Part shown: positions 25,001 to 32,175 of the stretch, piece after piece
Layout: each line of letters starts with the position of its first letter
Position numbering within the stretch: the first letter of the stretch is position 1
DNA from: Kamptonema formosum PCC 6407
Lineage (GTDB): Bacteria; Cyanobacteriota; Cyanobacteriia; Cyanobacteriales; Microcoleaceae
NCBI RefSeq assembly: GCF_000332155.1
Contig: NZ_KB235898.1
Coordinates: 62,001 to 126,000 of the forward strand
DNA: 64,000 nt
Reading direction: 5' to 3'
Position numbers and translations under genes: made by a program
Notes under the pieces: generated by a model
Databases searched by the model: none
Told to the model about the DNA's origin: nothing
The model's input: the letters and a program-made list of their open reading frames with translations, nothing else

Positions 25001-27802
25001 TTTGATATCGCCGCTAGCCTTGAGATTAATAGCAGCATTGCCTGTGCCCAAAAGCGTTCCTGTTGCTGAGATCGAGCCTGAGTTACCAGTAGATTGAATG
25101 GTTACAGGATCGTTGAAAGTAACATCGCTAGCGATCGTAATTGCCCCGCTACCATTTTCACTGCCGATCGCGATCGCCGCAAAGCCGTTTTGTAGTGCTT
25201 GTAAGTCGTCTGCTGTTAGATTCAGAGTAGGCCCGCCTTGATTAGTCGGGTTGCCGATCGCAATATTTTGAGTTAGGCTTCCGGGTTGCAATGTCAAATA
25301 ACCATTGCTGCTGACGGAATTAGCGCCGCCATTAAAGTCAATTTCGGCTCCCGTTAAGGTAATATTTCCAGCACCACTAGCGATCGCACCAGTCGCTACC
25401 ACATTACCTCTACCAGTCAAAATTACGTTTCCCCCTCCCGTCCCTTTGGCATCAATCTCTCCTACTGTTACATTCTGAGCTGCATTCAAGGAAATATTGC
25501 CACTGTTGCCGCTACTAGCAGCAGAACTGATTTTGTTAACTGTTAACTGTTGACTGTTAGTTGTTAGTTGTTGACTGTTAGTTGTTAGTTGTTGACTGTT
25601 AGTTGTTAGTTGTTGACTGTTAGTTGTTGGTTGTTGACTGTTAGTTGTTAGTTGTTGATTGTTAGTTGTTAGTTGTTGATTGTTAGTTGTTAACTGGGCA
25701 TTCTCCCCTGCTCCCCCGCTCCCCTGCTCCCCGGCTCTCCCGCTTCCTGCTATAATTGAACTGGTTCGACTGGTAAGGTTAATATCTCCACCTTTACTAT
25801 TACCTTCCGTAGTAACGTTACCCACCTCAAGATTGCCAAAGGCACTGGCCGTCACATTCCCACCCGTATTCCCAGATGCAGACAAATCCTCTACTCGAAT
25901 TGTGGCGTTGCTGTCTAAACTAATATCTCCGCCCGTCGTTTTACCTGTAGATAACAGGGAAGCGATCGCAATATTGCCGCCGCTAGTGAGAGTAATATTG
26001 CCACCGGCAGCAGATAAATTAGAAGATGAAAGAGTACCTGCATTGATTTGTCCGATGCTGCTGGCGAGGGTAATATCCCCACCATTGGTAATGATATTAC
26101 CGACCGCGATCGCAGTTCCAGAAATCGATATTCTTCCCCCCTCAGTGCTAATCGTGTCGCTAGGACTCATGGAAAATGACCCCACCGCGTCGCGATCGGA
26201 GTCAGCCGTAAAAGTAACTGAACCCGTACTTGCGTTAAGCTTCAACTCACCTGAAGCGAGGGGGGCTATAGTGATGTTGTTAGTTGCCTCCAATACTACA
26301 TCAGCGGTGGCGGAGAGATTTTCTAGAGCTTTTCTGGAGATTGTAAAATTAGTAGTAGCAGTCGAGTCTTCCGCAAAAATACTACCTTGTGCGATCGCGC
26401 TATCATCTGCACCCTGTTCTCCATCCACAATGTTGATATTAGTCGGGTCAAGTAACAAAGTACCCGCACCACTCATCCCCCTAGTATCAACACTTCCATC
26501 GAAAATCAGATTTTCTTTACCCGAAACTTCGACAAATCCCCCCGCACCTCCTCGTGCGGTGATGCGACCGAAAAAGCCTGCTGTAGCGTCTGCCCAGACG
26601 ATGACGCGGCCGCCGTTACCAGTTGAGATCGCATCTGCTGCGATCGCAGTATTGCGATCGATATAAGTAGCAGTCGCATTCGGGACTGTTCCCATCCCCC
26701 GAAAATCTCCCCCAATCCGCACATTTCCCCCACCAAACCAGCCGGAAGCGTCAATATTTGCTCCTAATAACCCGACTCGCGTGCCTAAAACATTAACTGT
26801 TCCTCCCATAGTTTCAGAGGAAACATTCAAGGAACCTGATGCTATTGCAGTCCCGGCCGCTGAGGGTATAGTTTGCCCGGAAGCAGTCAGCACAATTTGA
26901 CCCTCAGAATTCACAGCTAAACCAGTAGCATCTCTGTTCGTGCTACCTGTCAGTAATCTAGGCAAAGAAAGGGGTGTAATTTGTGACGAAGATCCCGGAT
27001 TTCTAGCTTCTATTCCTGGCTGATTTCCGGCTATTTCCAATTGCAGTAAATGACCTGCTTGAGTGATACGCACCACATTTTCTCCAGGGATGGCAGCAAT
27101 AGTAATTTGTCCCCCTGGTGCCGATAATTTTCCAGTATTAATTACCGTATCGCCTAGCAATGTTAAATTTTGTCCTTCTCCAACTGTCAATTCACCTGCA
27201 TTGACAATTGCCCCTGCTTCCTGCCCCAAACTAAAAGTATTGGGAGTGCCAATTAATGCCGTGTAGTCATTAATTCCTGTAGCATTAAACCAGCGGTTAT
27301 CAAAGCCAATCCCATTGGCAGTAGTCGCCATAAATGACCCCGGTACGTCCAATCTGGCATTAGCACCAAAAATAATCCCGGCGGGATTCATAATGTATAA
27401 ATTGGAATTACCGCCCGTGACAGAGATCAGACCATTAATTACAGAAGCATCACCGCCAACCACACGAGTTAAAATGTTGCGAATGGCAGGATTAGTCAAA
27501 AAATTGGCAGCTTGACCGGAGTCTAAACCAAACCGAGTAAAACTATGGAAGAGATTCGCGCCATCTCCCGACACAGTACCACCTTTAATATCGTAGCGGT
27601 TGCCATTGGGGGCGACTACAGTACCAGTACCATCAGGGGCTGGGACAAGTTGCTGGGCAACGGCTGATAGAGATTGTGGGAAAATTACCAATAATGCCGA
27701 GTTCTCTGGCCTGGAAAACGAGTAAGGGGAGAAATCCAATATCCAAATTCCAGCAAGGGGAAGTGCTGCGAGAACCGACCGTATAGCACGTTGAGGTTTC
27801 AT
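22052..27802 (-). CDS. Haemagglutinin-type secreted protein with C-terminal CHAT protease domain
   Basis: 1916 residues. An N-terminal signal region (residues 1-50, ending SLSAVAQQ) is followed by the two-partner-secretion domain (about 55-250), with NPAGIIFGANARLDVPGSF as the haemagglutination-activity motif. A long beta-helix of GNITL-, GGNIT- and NIAIAS-type strands runs from about 250 to 1370. A Pro/Ser/Thr linker (about 1380-1530) leads to a CHAT domain (about 1600-1910), a caspase-like peptidase fold, with catalytic His1757 (IHLATHGEF) and Cys1800 (LVLSACTTAVGD) and the usual RSLPVAALYDG upstream and ASLWYVSDAG downstream. Export through a TpsB outer-membrane pore is implied; no TpsB gene is in the window. 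Residues about 686-756 are heptamer-repeat sequence. Closest relatives should be cyanobacterial FHA-CHAT proteins. Confidence 0.92.
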   Translation of the reverse strand: MKPQRAIRSVLAALPLAGIWILDFSPYSFSRPENSALLVIFPQSLSAVAQQLVPAPDGTGTVVAPNGNRYDIKGGTVSGDGANLFHSFTRFGLDSGQAANFLTNPAIRNILTRVVGGDASVINGLISVTGGNSNLYIMNPAGIIFGANARLDVPGSFMATTANGIGFDNRWFNATGINDYTALIGTPNTFSLGQEAGAIVNAGELTVGEGQNLTLLGDTVINTGKLSAPGGQITIAAIPGENVVRITQAGHLLQLEIAGNQPGIEARNPGSSSQITPLSLPRLLTGSTNRDATGLAVNSEGQIVLTASGQTIPSAAGTAIASGSLNVSSETMGGTVNVLGTRVGLLGANIDASGWFGGGNVRIGGDFRGMGTVPNATATYIDRNTAIAADAISTGNGGRVIVWADATAGFFGRITARGGAGGFVEVSGKENLIFDGSVDTRGMSGAGTLLLDPTNINIVDGEQGADDSAIAQGSIFAEDSTATTNFTISRKALENLSATADVVLEATNNITIAPLASGELKLNASTGSVTFTADSDRDAVGSFSMSPSDTISTEGGRISISGTAIAVGNIITNGGDITLASSIGQINAGTLSSSNLSAAGGNITLTSGGNIAIASLLSTGKTTGGDISLDSNATIRVEDLSASGNTGGNVTASAFGNLEVGNVTTEGNSKGGDINLTSRTSSIIAGSGRAGEQGSGGAGENAQLTTNNQQLTTNNQQLTTNSQQPTTNSQQLTTNSQQLTTNSQQLTTNSQQLTVNKISSAASSGNSGNISLNAAQNVTVGEIDAKGTGGGNVILTGRGNVVATGAIASGAGNITLTGAEIDFNGGANSVSSNGYLTLQPGSLTQNIAIGNPTNQGGPTLNLTADDLQALQNGFAAIAIGSENGSGAITIASDVTFNDPVTIQSTGNSGSISATGTLLGTGNAAINLKASGDIKIGNISTANSEIRVTTTQGNITAQQLQSSGGNTTLRSQGNISVAAIDTSPKTSSGVGGNAIAVSNSGNIAIASGIDTSSPGGTTGDITLSTSGTVAVGPISARGVRGGNITLTGTNGITIGAIDATSKEVGGNITLTGNEIDLTGGNNSAIGNGNLVLQPGNSSQNITIGGSGNTTALDLTATDLNAFGNGFTAVTIGRSDGSGTITLGDRDSETSSELRFRDPTTIQAPAESGAIVGTGTISGANGATINLTAGSVNIGDISSQAGISIVTTRGNIAAGTISARSENGSGGNISIRSAGSVQSENINAFGHQEGGDIEISASGAIATGIINSGSQLGNAGSSTLRSQSNIQVSAIKAGGVKGGSIDIITDGTFRATGTFRDANQVTASISAAGRDRAGSIAIQQGISSPTPFVVGNPKKNGTAGAITDGQFTIGPTRELLTTFDLKALGSPQESLTKISSSSEAPLKNAPTASPSPSSSPIILTLEGTPEVILDASVNANSGTSKNSVISQSTTTQNSTQNPTIQISSIPNSENLTIVTTPSPSATLEPGQTKTIPRPTEGSATGLELSHPNSLTQVSLTDLSPQYLDQQRGREFENYFGGNLSEKSIAAQNIRNTLSRIASITGVKPAVIYVSAQPQQLELRLFLPDGKPIFKSIALTRDEVLEVTKDFTDDIRNPRMQDYKIGSKQLYQWLIAPLEQELDTYGINTLIFSMDSGLRSLPVAALYDGDRFLVEKYSLGLIPSLSLTDTNYVDIRNSEVLAMGASDFPEIAAQSRLPAVPMEISAIVGKLWPGVSFLNEKFTLANLKAQRSQPQYQIIHLATHGEFQPGGAENSYIQFWDTKLRLNQLRELKLYNPQVELLVLSACTTAVGDESAELGFAGLAVQAGVKSALASLWYVSDAGTLGLMSEFYQQLRTAPIKAEALRQAQLGMLHGQVRLQDGRLYNSGSDRGTRLPPELVARGDRSLSHPYYWAAFTMIGSPW
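25536..25745. repeat. 21-base higher-order heptamer array inside the FHA-CHAT gene
   Basis: About eight 21-base units, each made of three heptamers (coding strand CAACTAA, CAACTAA, then CAGTCAA or CAATCAA), encode the peptide period QQLTTNS or QQLTTNN. A short GGGGAG-type G/C array (25705-25745) adjoins it. The same arrays are otherwise intergenic in this window. Confidence 0.92.
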
Positions 27803-27880
27803 AGGGTTTTGCCTCGGTCTTGACCTCTATCATAGGATTGAGATTTGAGATTTAGAGATTAAAACGGGACTTAAGCATCA

Positions 27881-27935
27881 GTAACGCTACACCCTTTTCT
27901 AGGCGGTGTTTGTACTGCCCTCCCGGTGGCGTTAC
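27881..27935. repeat. Palindromic element, family P1, degenerate copy
   Basis: Starts GTAACGCTACACC and ends GGTGGCGTTAC with an inner TAGGCGGT. It lies in the 250-base gap between the FHA-CHAT start and coaE, which holds no gene and presumably the divergent promoters. Confidence 0.65.
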
Positions 27936-28058
27936 CCCAAAGTATGCCTAATTCCTATTGCAGACAACTGGTAACACCCTAATATCCTTTGTTTCCACTG
28001 CCAGCCCCAAATCGAAAATCTAAATGCGATCCTAACACTAACATACCAAAGATTGGCA

Positions 28059-28706
28059 ATGATTGTCGAAAAAAAAGAAACTGGGATCGGCGAGGAAGTA
28101 CGCCTGATTGGTCTAACTGGCGGCATCGCTACTGGGAAAACCACTGTATCTAATTATCTGGCTAATGCTTATCAATTGCCAATTTTGGATGCGGATATCT
28201 ATGCCCGTGAAGCTGTGCTGCCAGAAACACCTATTTTAGCCCGAATAGTAGAACGCTTTGGGAGTGAAGTATTGCTTGCCGATGGTAGCCTCAATCGGCG
28301 ATCGCTAGGTAATATTGTTTTTAACAACTCAGAAGAGTTGCGTTGGTTGGAAAAGCAGATTCATCCTTACGTGCGCGATCGCCTCTTACAGGAAATAAAA
28401 ATCGGTATTTCTGGGCAAAATCGCCAAAGCATTCGCCCCTTAAGAATTGTATTAGCTGTACCTCTCCTCTTTGAAGCTAACATGACTGACTTGGTTACAG
28501 AAATTTGGGTCGTGTATTGTCCGCGTTCTCAGCAACTCGAACGCTTGGTTGAACGCGATCGGATTAACTTAGATCGCGCTCAAACTCTAATTAACAGCCA
28601 GATGCTTTTAGTAGAAAAGTGTCAACAAGCTGATGTTATTTTGGATAACTCAACTACCTTAGAATCGCTGTTTAGACAAGTAGATTTGGTAATTGGTAAT
28701 TGGTAA
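28059..28706 (+). CDS. coaE: Dephospho-CoA kinase
   Basis: 215 residues. It phosphorylates the 3'-hydroxyl of dephospho-CoA with ATP, the last step of coenzyme A synthesis, in the cytosol. Visible motifs: P-loop GLTGGIATGKTTVSNYL, LDADIYAREAV (the DAD substrate motif), HPYVRDRL, PLLFEANMTDLVTEIWVVYCP and ERLVERDRI. Start chosen at ATG 28059; a TTG two codons earlier is in frame. The last six residues (LVIGNW) and the stop codon are read from a TTGGTAA heptamer array, so the natural C-terminal tail has been altered by repeats. The core is intact. Confidence 0.95.
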   Translation: MIVEKKETGIGEEVRLIGLTGGIATGKTTVSNYLANAYQLPILDADIYAREAVLPETPILARIVERFGSEVLLADGSLNRRSLGNIVFNNSEELRWLEKQIHPYVRDRLLQEIKIGISGQNRQSIRPLRIVLAVPLLFEANMTDLVTEIWVVYCPRSQQLERLVERDRINLDRAQTLINSQMLLVEKCQQADVILDNSTTLESLFRQVDLVIGNW

Positions 28707-28790
28707 TTGGTAATTGTTAACTGTTAACTGTTAACCGTTAACTGGTGATTTTCCTTCTTCCTTCTTCCTTCTTCCTCCTTCCTTCTACTT
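28684..28790. repeat. TTGGTAA, TTAACTG and TTCCTTC heptamer arrays
   Basis: Three different heptamer arrays in succession: TTGGTAA (overlapping the last codons of coaE), TTAACTG, then TTCCTTC. They show that unlike units tend to accumulate at the same place. Confidence 0.88.
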
Positions 28791-28841
28791 AGTTGTTGGT
28801 TGTTAATTATCTCTCATCTCTTTCTTCCTTCTCAAAAAACT

Positions 28842-28903
28842 GTAGGGGCGGGTTCGCCAACAGCTTTAAAGAAAGCAGTAAAGATTAAAAAACCCGCCCC
28901 CAC
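28842..28903. repeat. Inverted repeat with GGGGCGGGTT arms
   Basis: Arms TAGGGGCGGGTT and AACCCGCCCC are separated by about 36 bases. It lies upstream of the phytyltransferase gene. It resembles the short palindromic elements but belongs to neither family P1 nor P2. Confidence 0.7.
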
Positions 28904-28996
28904 CCAGCAATGAAATTCTTGATTGATAATGGTACAAAATATGGTATAACCTGAATTGGATTAAAATTAACTTCGATCTTTATATTGCGGTAAATT

Positions 28997-30025
28997 ATGA
29001 AACAAACTTTTGAGCAAAAGTCTGACTCACACCCAACTCTACCCTCTCACACCCCTGCCGTGCAGTCTACTGCACCTTGGTACTCTTTTTGGAAATTTTC
29101 TCGTCCTCATACAATCGTCGGTACTACCCTCAGCATACTGGGACTGTATTTAATTGCCTTGGCGAAGTCTCCTGCGGGTTTTTCTAGTTCTCATTTAGTT
29201 GCGATATTGGGAGCGTGGATTGCCTGTATTGGGGGTAATGTTTATATTGTCGGACTCAACCAACTCGAAGACGTTGAGATTGACCAAATTAATAAGCCTC
29301 ATTTGCCTTTAGCTGCGGGAGAGTTTTCGCAGAAACAGGCTCAAATAATTGTAGCAATTGCTGGGGTAATTGCAGTCCTTTGTTCTGTGTTTCAAGGGCC
29401 TTTTTTATTAGCGACAGTTGGCATCAGTTTGGCCATAGGAACGGCTTATTCTTTGCCTCCGATCCGGTTAAAGCGTTTTCCATTTTGGGCAGCAATTTGC
29501 ATTTTTACTGTTCGCGGTGCAATCGTTAACTTAGGGTTATTTTTACATTTTCAATGGGTATTAGAATTGGGGAATAAAAATTATACCTTCTTTTTTCTTC
29601 CTTCTTCCTTCTTCCTTCTTCCTTCTTCCTTCTTCCTTCCCTCAGAAGTTTTAGCTTTAACGCTATTTGTGTTGGTGTTTACCTTCGCGATCGCGATTTT
29701 CAAAGATGTTCCCGATATGGAAGGCGATCGCCAATATAACATTACAACTTTTACCCTCCAATTAGGTAAACAAGCTGTTTTCAACTTGTCTCGGTGGGTG
29801 CTAACCTTTTGTTATATGGGGATGACAATTGCTGGCGCTTTATGGCTGAAAGATATTAACTCGCTATTTCTGGGAATTACTCATATAGCCGCACTAGGTT
29901 TAATGTGGTTTTGGAGTATGAAAGTAGATTTGCAGGATAAAGCTGCGATCGCGCAGTTTTATCAATTTATTTGGAAGCTATTTTTTCTGGAATATCTAGC
30001 TTTTCCCGCCGCCTGTCTGTTATAG
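28997..30025 (+). CDS. hpt: Homogentisate phytyltransferase
   Basis: 342 residues, UbiA-type membrane prenyltransferase. It joins phytyl diphosphate to homogentisate, the committed step of tocopherol (vitamin E) synthesis, at the thylakoid or inner membrane. The first Asp-rich motif is NQLEDVEIDQINKPHLPLAAG and the second KDVPDMEGD. The N-terminal FWKFSRPHTIVGTTLS segment and TAYSLPPIRLKRFPFWAA are family-typical. About eight membrane helices. Residues about 194-215 (FFFLPSSFFLLPSSFFLPS) are encoded by a TTCCTTC array inserted in frame before the helix preceding the second motif. It falls in a loop or helix end, so activity may survive. Plastoquinone-type homogentisate transferases are the alternative. 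Confidence 0.9.
   Translation: MKQTFEQKSDSHPTLPSHTPAVQSTAPWYSFWKFSRPHTIVGTTLSILGLYLIALAKSPAGFSSSHLVAILGAWIACIGGNVYIVGLNQLEDVEIDQINKPHLPLAAGEFSQKQAQIIVAIAGVIAVLCSVFQGPFLLATVGISLAIGTAYSLPPIRLKRFPFWAAICIFTVRGAIVNLGLFLHFQWVLELGNKNYTFFFLPSSFFLLPSSFFLPSEVLALTLFVLVFTFAIAIFKDVPDMEGDRQYNITTFTLQLGKQAVFNLSRWVLTFCYMGMTIAGALWLKDINSLFLGITHIAALGLMWFWSMKVDLQDKAAIAQFYQFIWKLFFLEYLAFPAACLL
29585..29642. repeat. TTCCTTC heptamer array inside the phytyltransferase gene
   Basis: About eight heptamers within coding sequence, encoding Phe/Leu/Pro/Ser only. Because 7 is prime to 3, all three phases of the unit are read; TTCCTTC is stop-free in every phase, so the array can vary by multiples of three units without breaking the gene. 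Confidence 0.92.
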
Positions 30026-30028
30026 GCG

Positions 30029-30140
30029 AAGGAAGAAGGAAGAAGGAAGAAGGAAGAAGGCAAATCACCAGTTAACAGTTAACAGTTAACAGTTAACAAT
30101 TACCAATTACCAATTACCAAGTACCAATTACCAATTACCA
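30029..30140. repeat. GAAGGAA, TTAACAG and ACCAATT heptamer arrays
   Basis: Fills the whole gap between the phytyltransferase and the exonuclease gene. The last ACCAATT unit changes to ACCAATG and so supplies the start codon at 30141. There is no Shine-Dalgarno outside the repeat. Confidence 0.9.
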
Positions 30141-30773
30141 ATGACAGATTTTAACGTTTGCGATCGCGACCTCCCCGATACCCTATTGTCCCACTATTTG
30201 ACAGCAGAGGCAATTGCTGCTGACACGGAAACAATGGGGTTATTACCTTGGCGCGATCGCTTGTGTTTAGTTCAGTTGTGCGACGCAGAAGGTATCGTAA
30301 CTGTAGTCCGAATTGCCAAAGGTCAAAGAGAAGCGCCTAACTTGAAAAAGTTAATGGAAGCCAGCAATATTGTCAAGATTTTTCACTTCGCACGCTTTGA
30401 CATGGCAACTCTGAAATATCATTTAGATATTCATGTTGCACCAGTTTTCTGCTCTAAAATTGCTAGTAAACTTGCTAGAACCTACACTGGCAAACATGGT
30501 CTTAAAGATTTAGTGCAGGAATTAGAACAGGTAGAACTTGATAAAACTGCCCAAAGTTCGGACTGGGGAAATGCGGCTAATCTTTCTGAAAAGCAACTGC
30601 GTTACGCAGCTAATGATGTGCGCTATTTAATAAGTGCTAGAGAGAAGTTAATTACTATGCTACAACGAGAAGATCGTTGGCAACTGGCGCAAGAATGTTT
30701 TCAGTGTTTACCAGTCATTGTCAGTTTAGATTTGCTGCAATTCAAAGATATTTTCGATCACGGTAATGGTTAA
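30141..30773 (+). CDS. RNase D-like 3'-5' exonuclease
   Basis: 210 residues, a single DEDDy exonuclease domain without the HRDC domain of full RNase D. Exo I is AADTETMGL, Exo II is KIFHFARFDMATL and Exo III is YAANDVRYLISAREKL, giving all four acidic residues and the Tyr. Such short proteins are common in cyanobacteria and probably trim the 3' ends of structured RNA, tRNA included, in the cytosol. The start codon lies directly at the end of an ACCAATT heptamer array. Not obviously in an operon with the phytyltransferase, although both run the same way. Confidence 0.92.
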   Translation: MTDFNVCDRDLPDTLLSHYLTAEAIAADTETMGLLPWRDRLCLVQLCDAEGIVTVVRIAKGQREAPNLKKLMEASNIVKIFHFARFDMATLKYHLDIHVAPVFCSKIASKLARTYTGKHGLKDLVQELEQVELDKTAQSSDWGNAANLSEKQLRYAANDVRYLISAREKLITMLQREDRWQLAQECFQCLPVIVSLDLLQFKDIFDHGNG

Positions 30774-30783
30774 TAATTGACTC

Positions 30784-30878
30784 AGGACTTACGCCTGTCA
30801 AAAACCCGGTTTCTGCGTCAATTTTTCTCGAAAAAAGCGACGATCTTGGTCAGAAACCGGGTTTTTTGGGTAAGTCCT
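30784..30878. repeat. Dispersed element, family P2, complete copy with matched ends
   Basis: Begins AGGACTTACGC and ends GTAAGTCCT, an inverted pair. Inside, AAAACCCGGTTTCTG and CAGAAACCGGGTTTTTT form a second inverted repeat. It is the most symmetric copy of the family. No ORF. Confidence 0.85.
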
Positions 30879-30913
30879 ATGACTGTTAAGAAGTATGCAG
30901 ACATAATCTACCC

Positions 30914-30962
30914 GTAGCGCCGCCCTCCGCGCGGTAATTAACCCCCCGGAGGGCGGCGTTAC
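30914..30962. repeat. Palindromic element, family P1
   Basis: GTAGCGCCGCCCTCCG at the left and CGGAGGGCGGCGTTAC at the right form a near-perfect 16-base stem. It lies between the exonuclease and FTR1 genes, which converge, so it may also end transcription. Confidence 0.8.
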
Positions 30963-30976
30963 ATAAGTTCTTATAG

Positions 30977-31960
30977 TTAAGACTTTCTACCTTCTGCTTT
31001 CTCCATTCTGTCTTCTACTATAGCAGACTGACTATTTCTAACTGGAAAAAATACTTTACCGCCTAAACTTTGAAAATAAATCAGGCCGATGGTAGCTAAA
31101 AATAGAAGATAACTAACAGCTTGCACTAAATAAAGTCTATCAGTATATCCAAATAGCGCTTTTAGGGCTAACCCAGGAAACTGCTCTTCAGGTAATATTT
31201 TAGTAGTATTCCAAACTATGGGGCCTAATATGCAAGAATGAACTTTTGCAAAACGTTCGTAATAAAAACAAAGGTCTGCTGATTGGCGATTCATCTGAGC
31301 TAAGGTATTAACTACAATATCAAAAAGTCCCAAAGTTGATACTACTAAACCCGCTACTATTAAGAGCAATAGAATGCCCATATATTTAAAGAATAAGCGG
31401 ATATTAACTTTCACGCCCCATTTAAACAAAAGTACGCCAATTCCCGCCGCAACAGTCAAGCCAGCGATAGCGCCCAAAGTTGGCATTAAGCCTTGCTGAA
31501 ATTTGGCCGCGATGAATAAAACGGTTTCAAATCCTTCACGCAAGACGGCGATCAAAATTAAGCTAAATACGCCCCAACCTGCACCATAACTTTGTTTTAA
31601 TGTGGCAGTCACAGCCCCCTCAACTTCAGCTTTCATAGATCGCGAGTGCCTGGTCATCCAAATAAGCATCCAGCTTAACATTGCGATTGCCACAATGCTA
31701 AATACAGCTTCTAACAGGGGTTCCATTATTGGTGCGTAGGGCTGGTCTGATTTTGAAAATGCTTGAACTATCCAACCGAATAATACACCTACTAAAGCGC
31801 TGGCAATCAGCCCAACTACCACACCTGCATAAACCCAAAAATTGAGATGACTTTGATCGGATTTTTTGAGGCAAGCTAGTACAATTCCTACGACTAGGGC
31901 GGCTTCGACACCTTCCCGCAAGGTAATTACAAATGTTGGTAATACTTCGCTAAAGTTCAT
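30977..31960 (-). CDS. FTR1 family iron permease
   Basis: 327 residues, about seven membrane helices. The two REGxE iron-binding motifs of the FTR1/EfeU family are present: REGVE at 15-19 and REGFE at 141-145. The family imports iron oxidised at the outer face by a partner multicopper oxidase (yeast Fet3-Ftr1) or by EfeO/EfeB in bacteria. Here the gene is third in a minus-strand series: multicopper oxidase, helix-hairpin-helix lipoprotein, permease. A Cys-containing loop (DLCFYYERFAKVHSCILGP) may be specific to this group. The last 20 residues are hydrophilic and low in complexity. Inner-membrane location; ferric uptake is inferred. Confidence 0.93.
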   Translation of the reverse strand: MNFSEVLPTFVITLREGVEAALVVGIVLACLKKSDQSHLNFWVYAGVVVGLIASALVGVLFGWIVQAFSKSDQPYAPIMEPLLEAVFSIVAIAMLSWMLIWMTRHSRSMKAEVEGAVTATLKQSYGAGWGVFSLILIAVLREGFETVLFIAAKFQQGLMPTLGAIAGLTVAAGIGVLLFKWGVKVNIRLFFKYMGILLLLIVAGLVVSTLGLFDIVVNTLAQMNRQSADLCFYYERFAKVHSCILGPIVWNTTKILPEEQFPGLALKALFGYTDRLYLVQAVSYLLFLATIGLIYFQSLGGKVFFPVRNSQSAIVEDRMEKAEGRKS

Positions 31961-32082
31961 TTTTGGTTAGTGGATAGTGGTGAGTGGTTGGTTGTTAATG
32001 GTTGGTTGGTGGTTGGTGCTAGCTGTTTTTGTTTTTTGATTAATTGTTTTTGATTATGTTTTCTACTAACAACTAATAACTT

Positions 32083-32155
32083 GTAAGGTGGGCGCAAGCC
32101 GCCAAAAAGTTTGTAACTTATAGCTATAGATGGTTGTCGGCTTGCGCCCACCCTA
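32083..32155. repeat. Inverted repeat with GGTGGGCGCAAGCCG arms
   Basis: A 19-base stem (one mismatch) around a loop of 35 bases, between the lipoprotein and FTR1 genes of the same strand. Heptamer-like GGTTGGT/GTTAGTT sequence separates it from the FTR1 start. It could attenuate transcription into FTR1. Confidence 0.75.
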
Positions 32156-32175
32156 CGTTTAATTGTCTCTATACT

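Noticed and set aside
25680-26666. Plus-strand frame of 328 codons within the FHA-CHAT gene
   Set aside because: Mirror frame of the repetitive beta-helix; the opposite strand has the signal peptide, secretion domain and catalytic residues.
28684-28742. Frameshift at the end of coaE
   Set aside because: The frame is open through the last conserved motif; only the final residues come from the repeat, so this is end replacement and not a broken gene.
31957-32151. Minus-strand frame of 64 codons between FTR1 and the lipoprotein
   Set aside because: It consists of an inverted repeat and heptamer-like sequence; it overlaps the FTR1 start codon.
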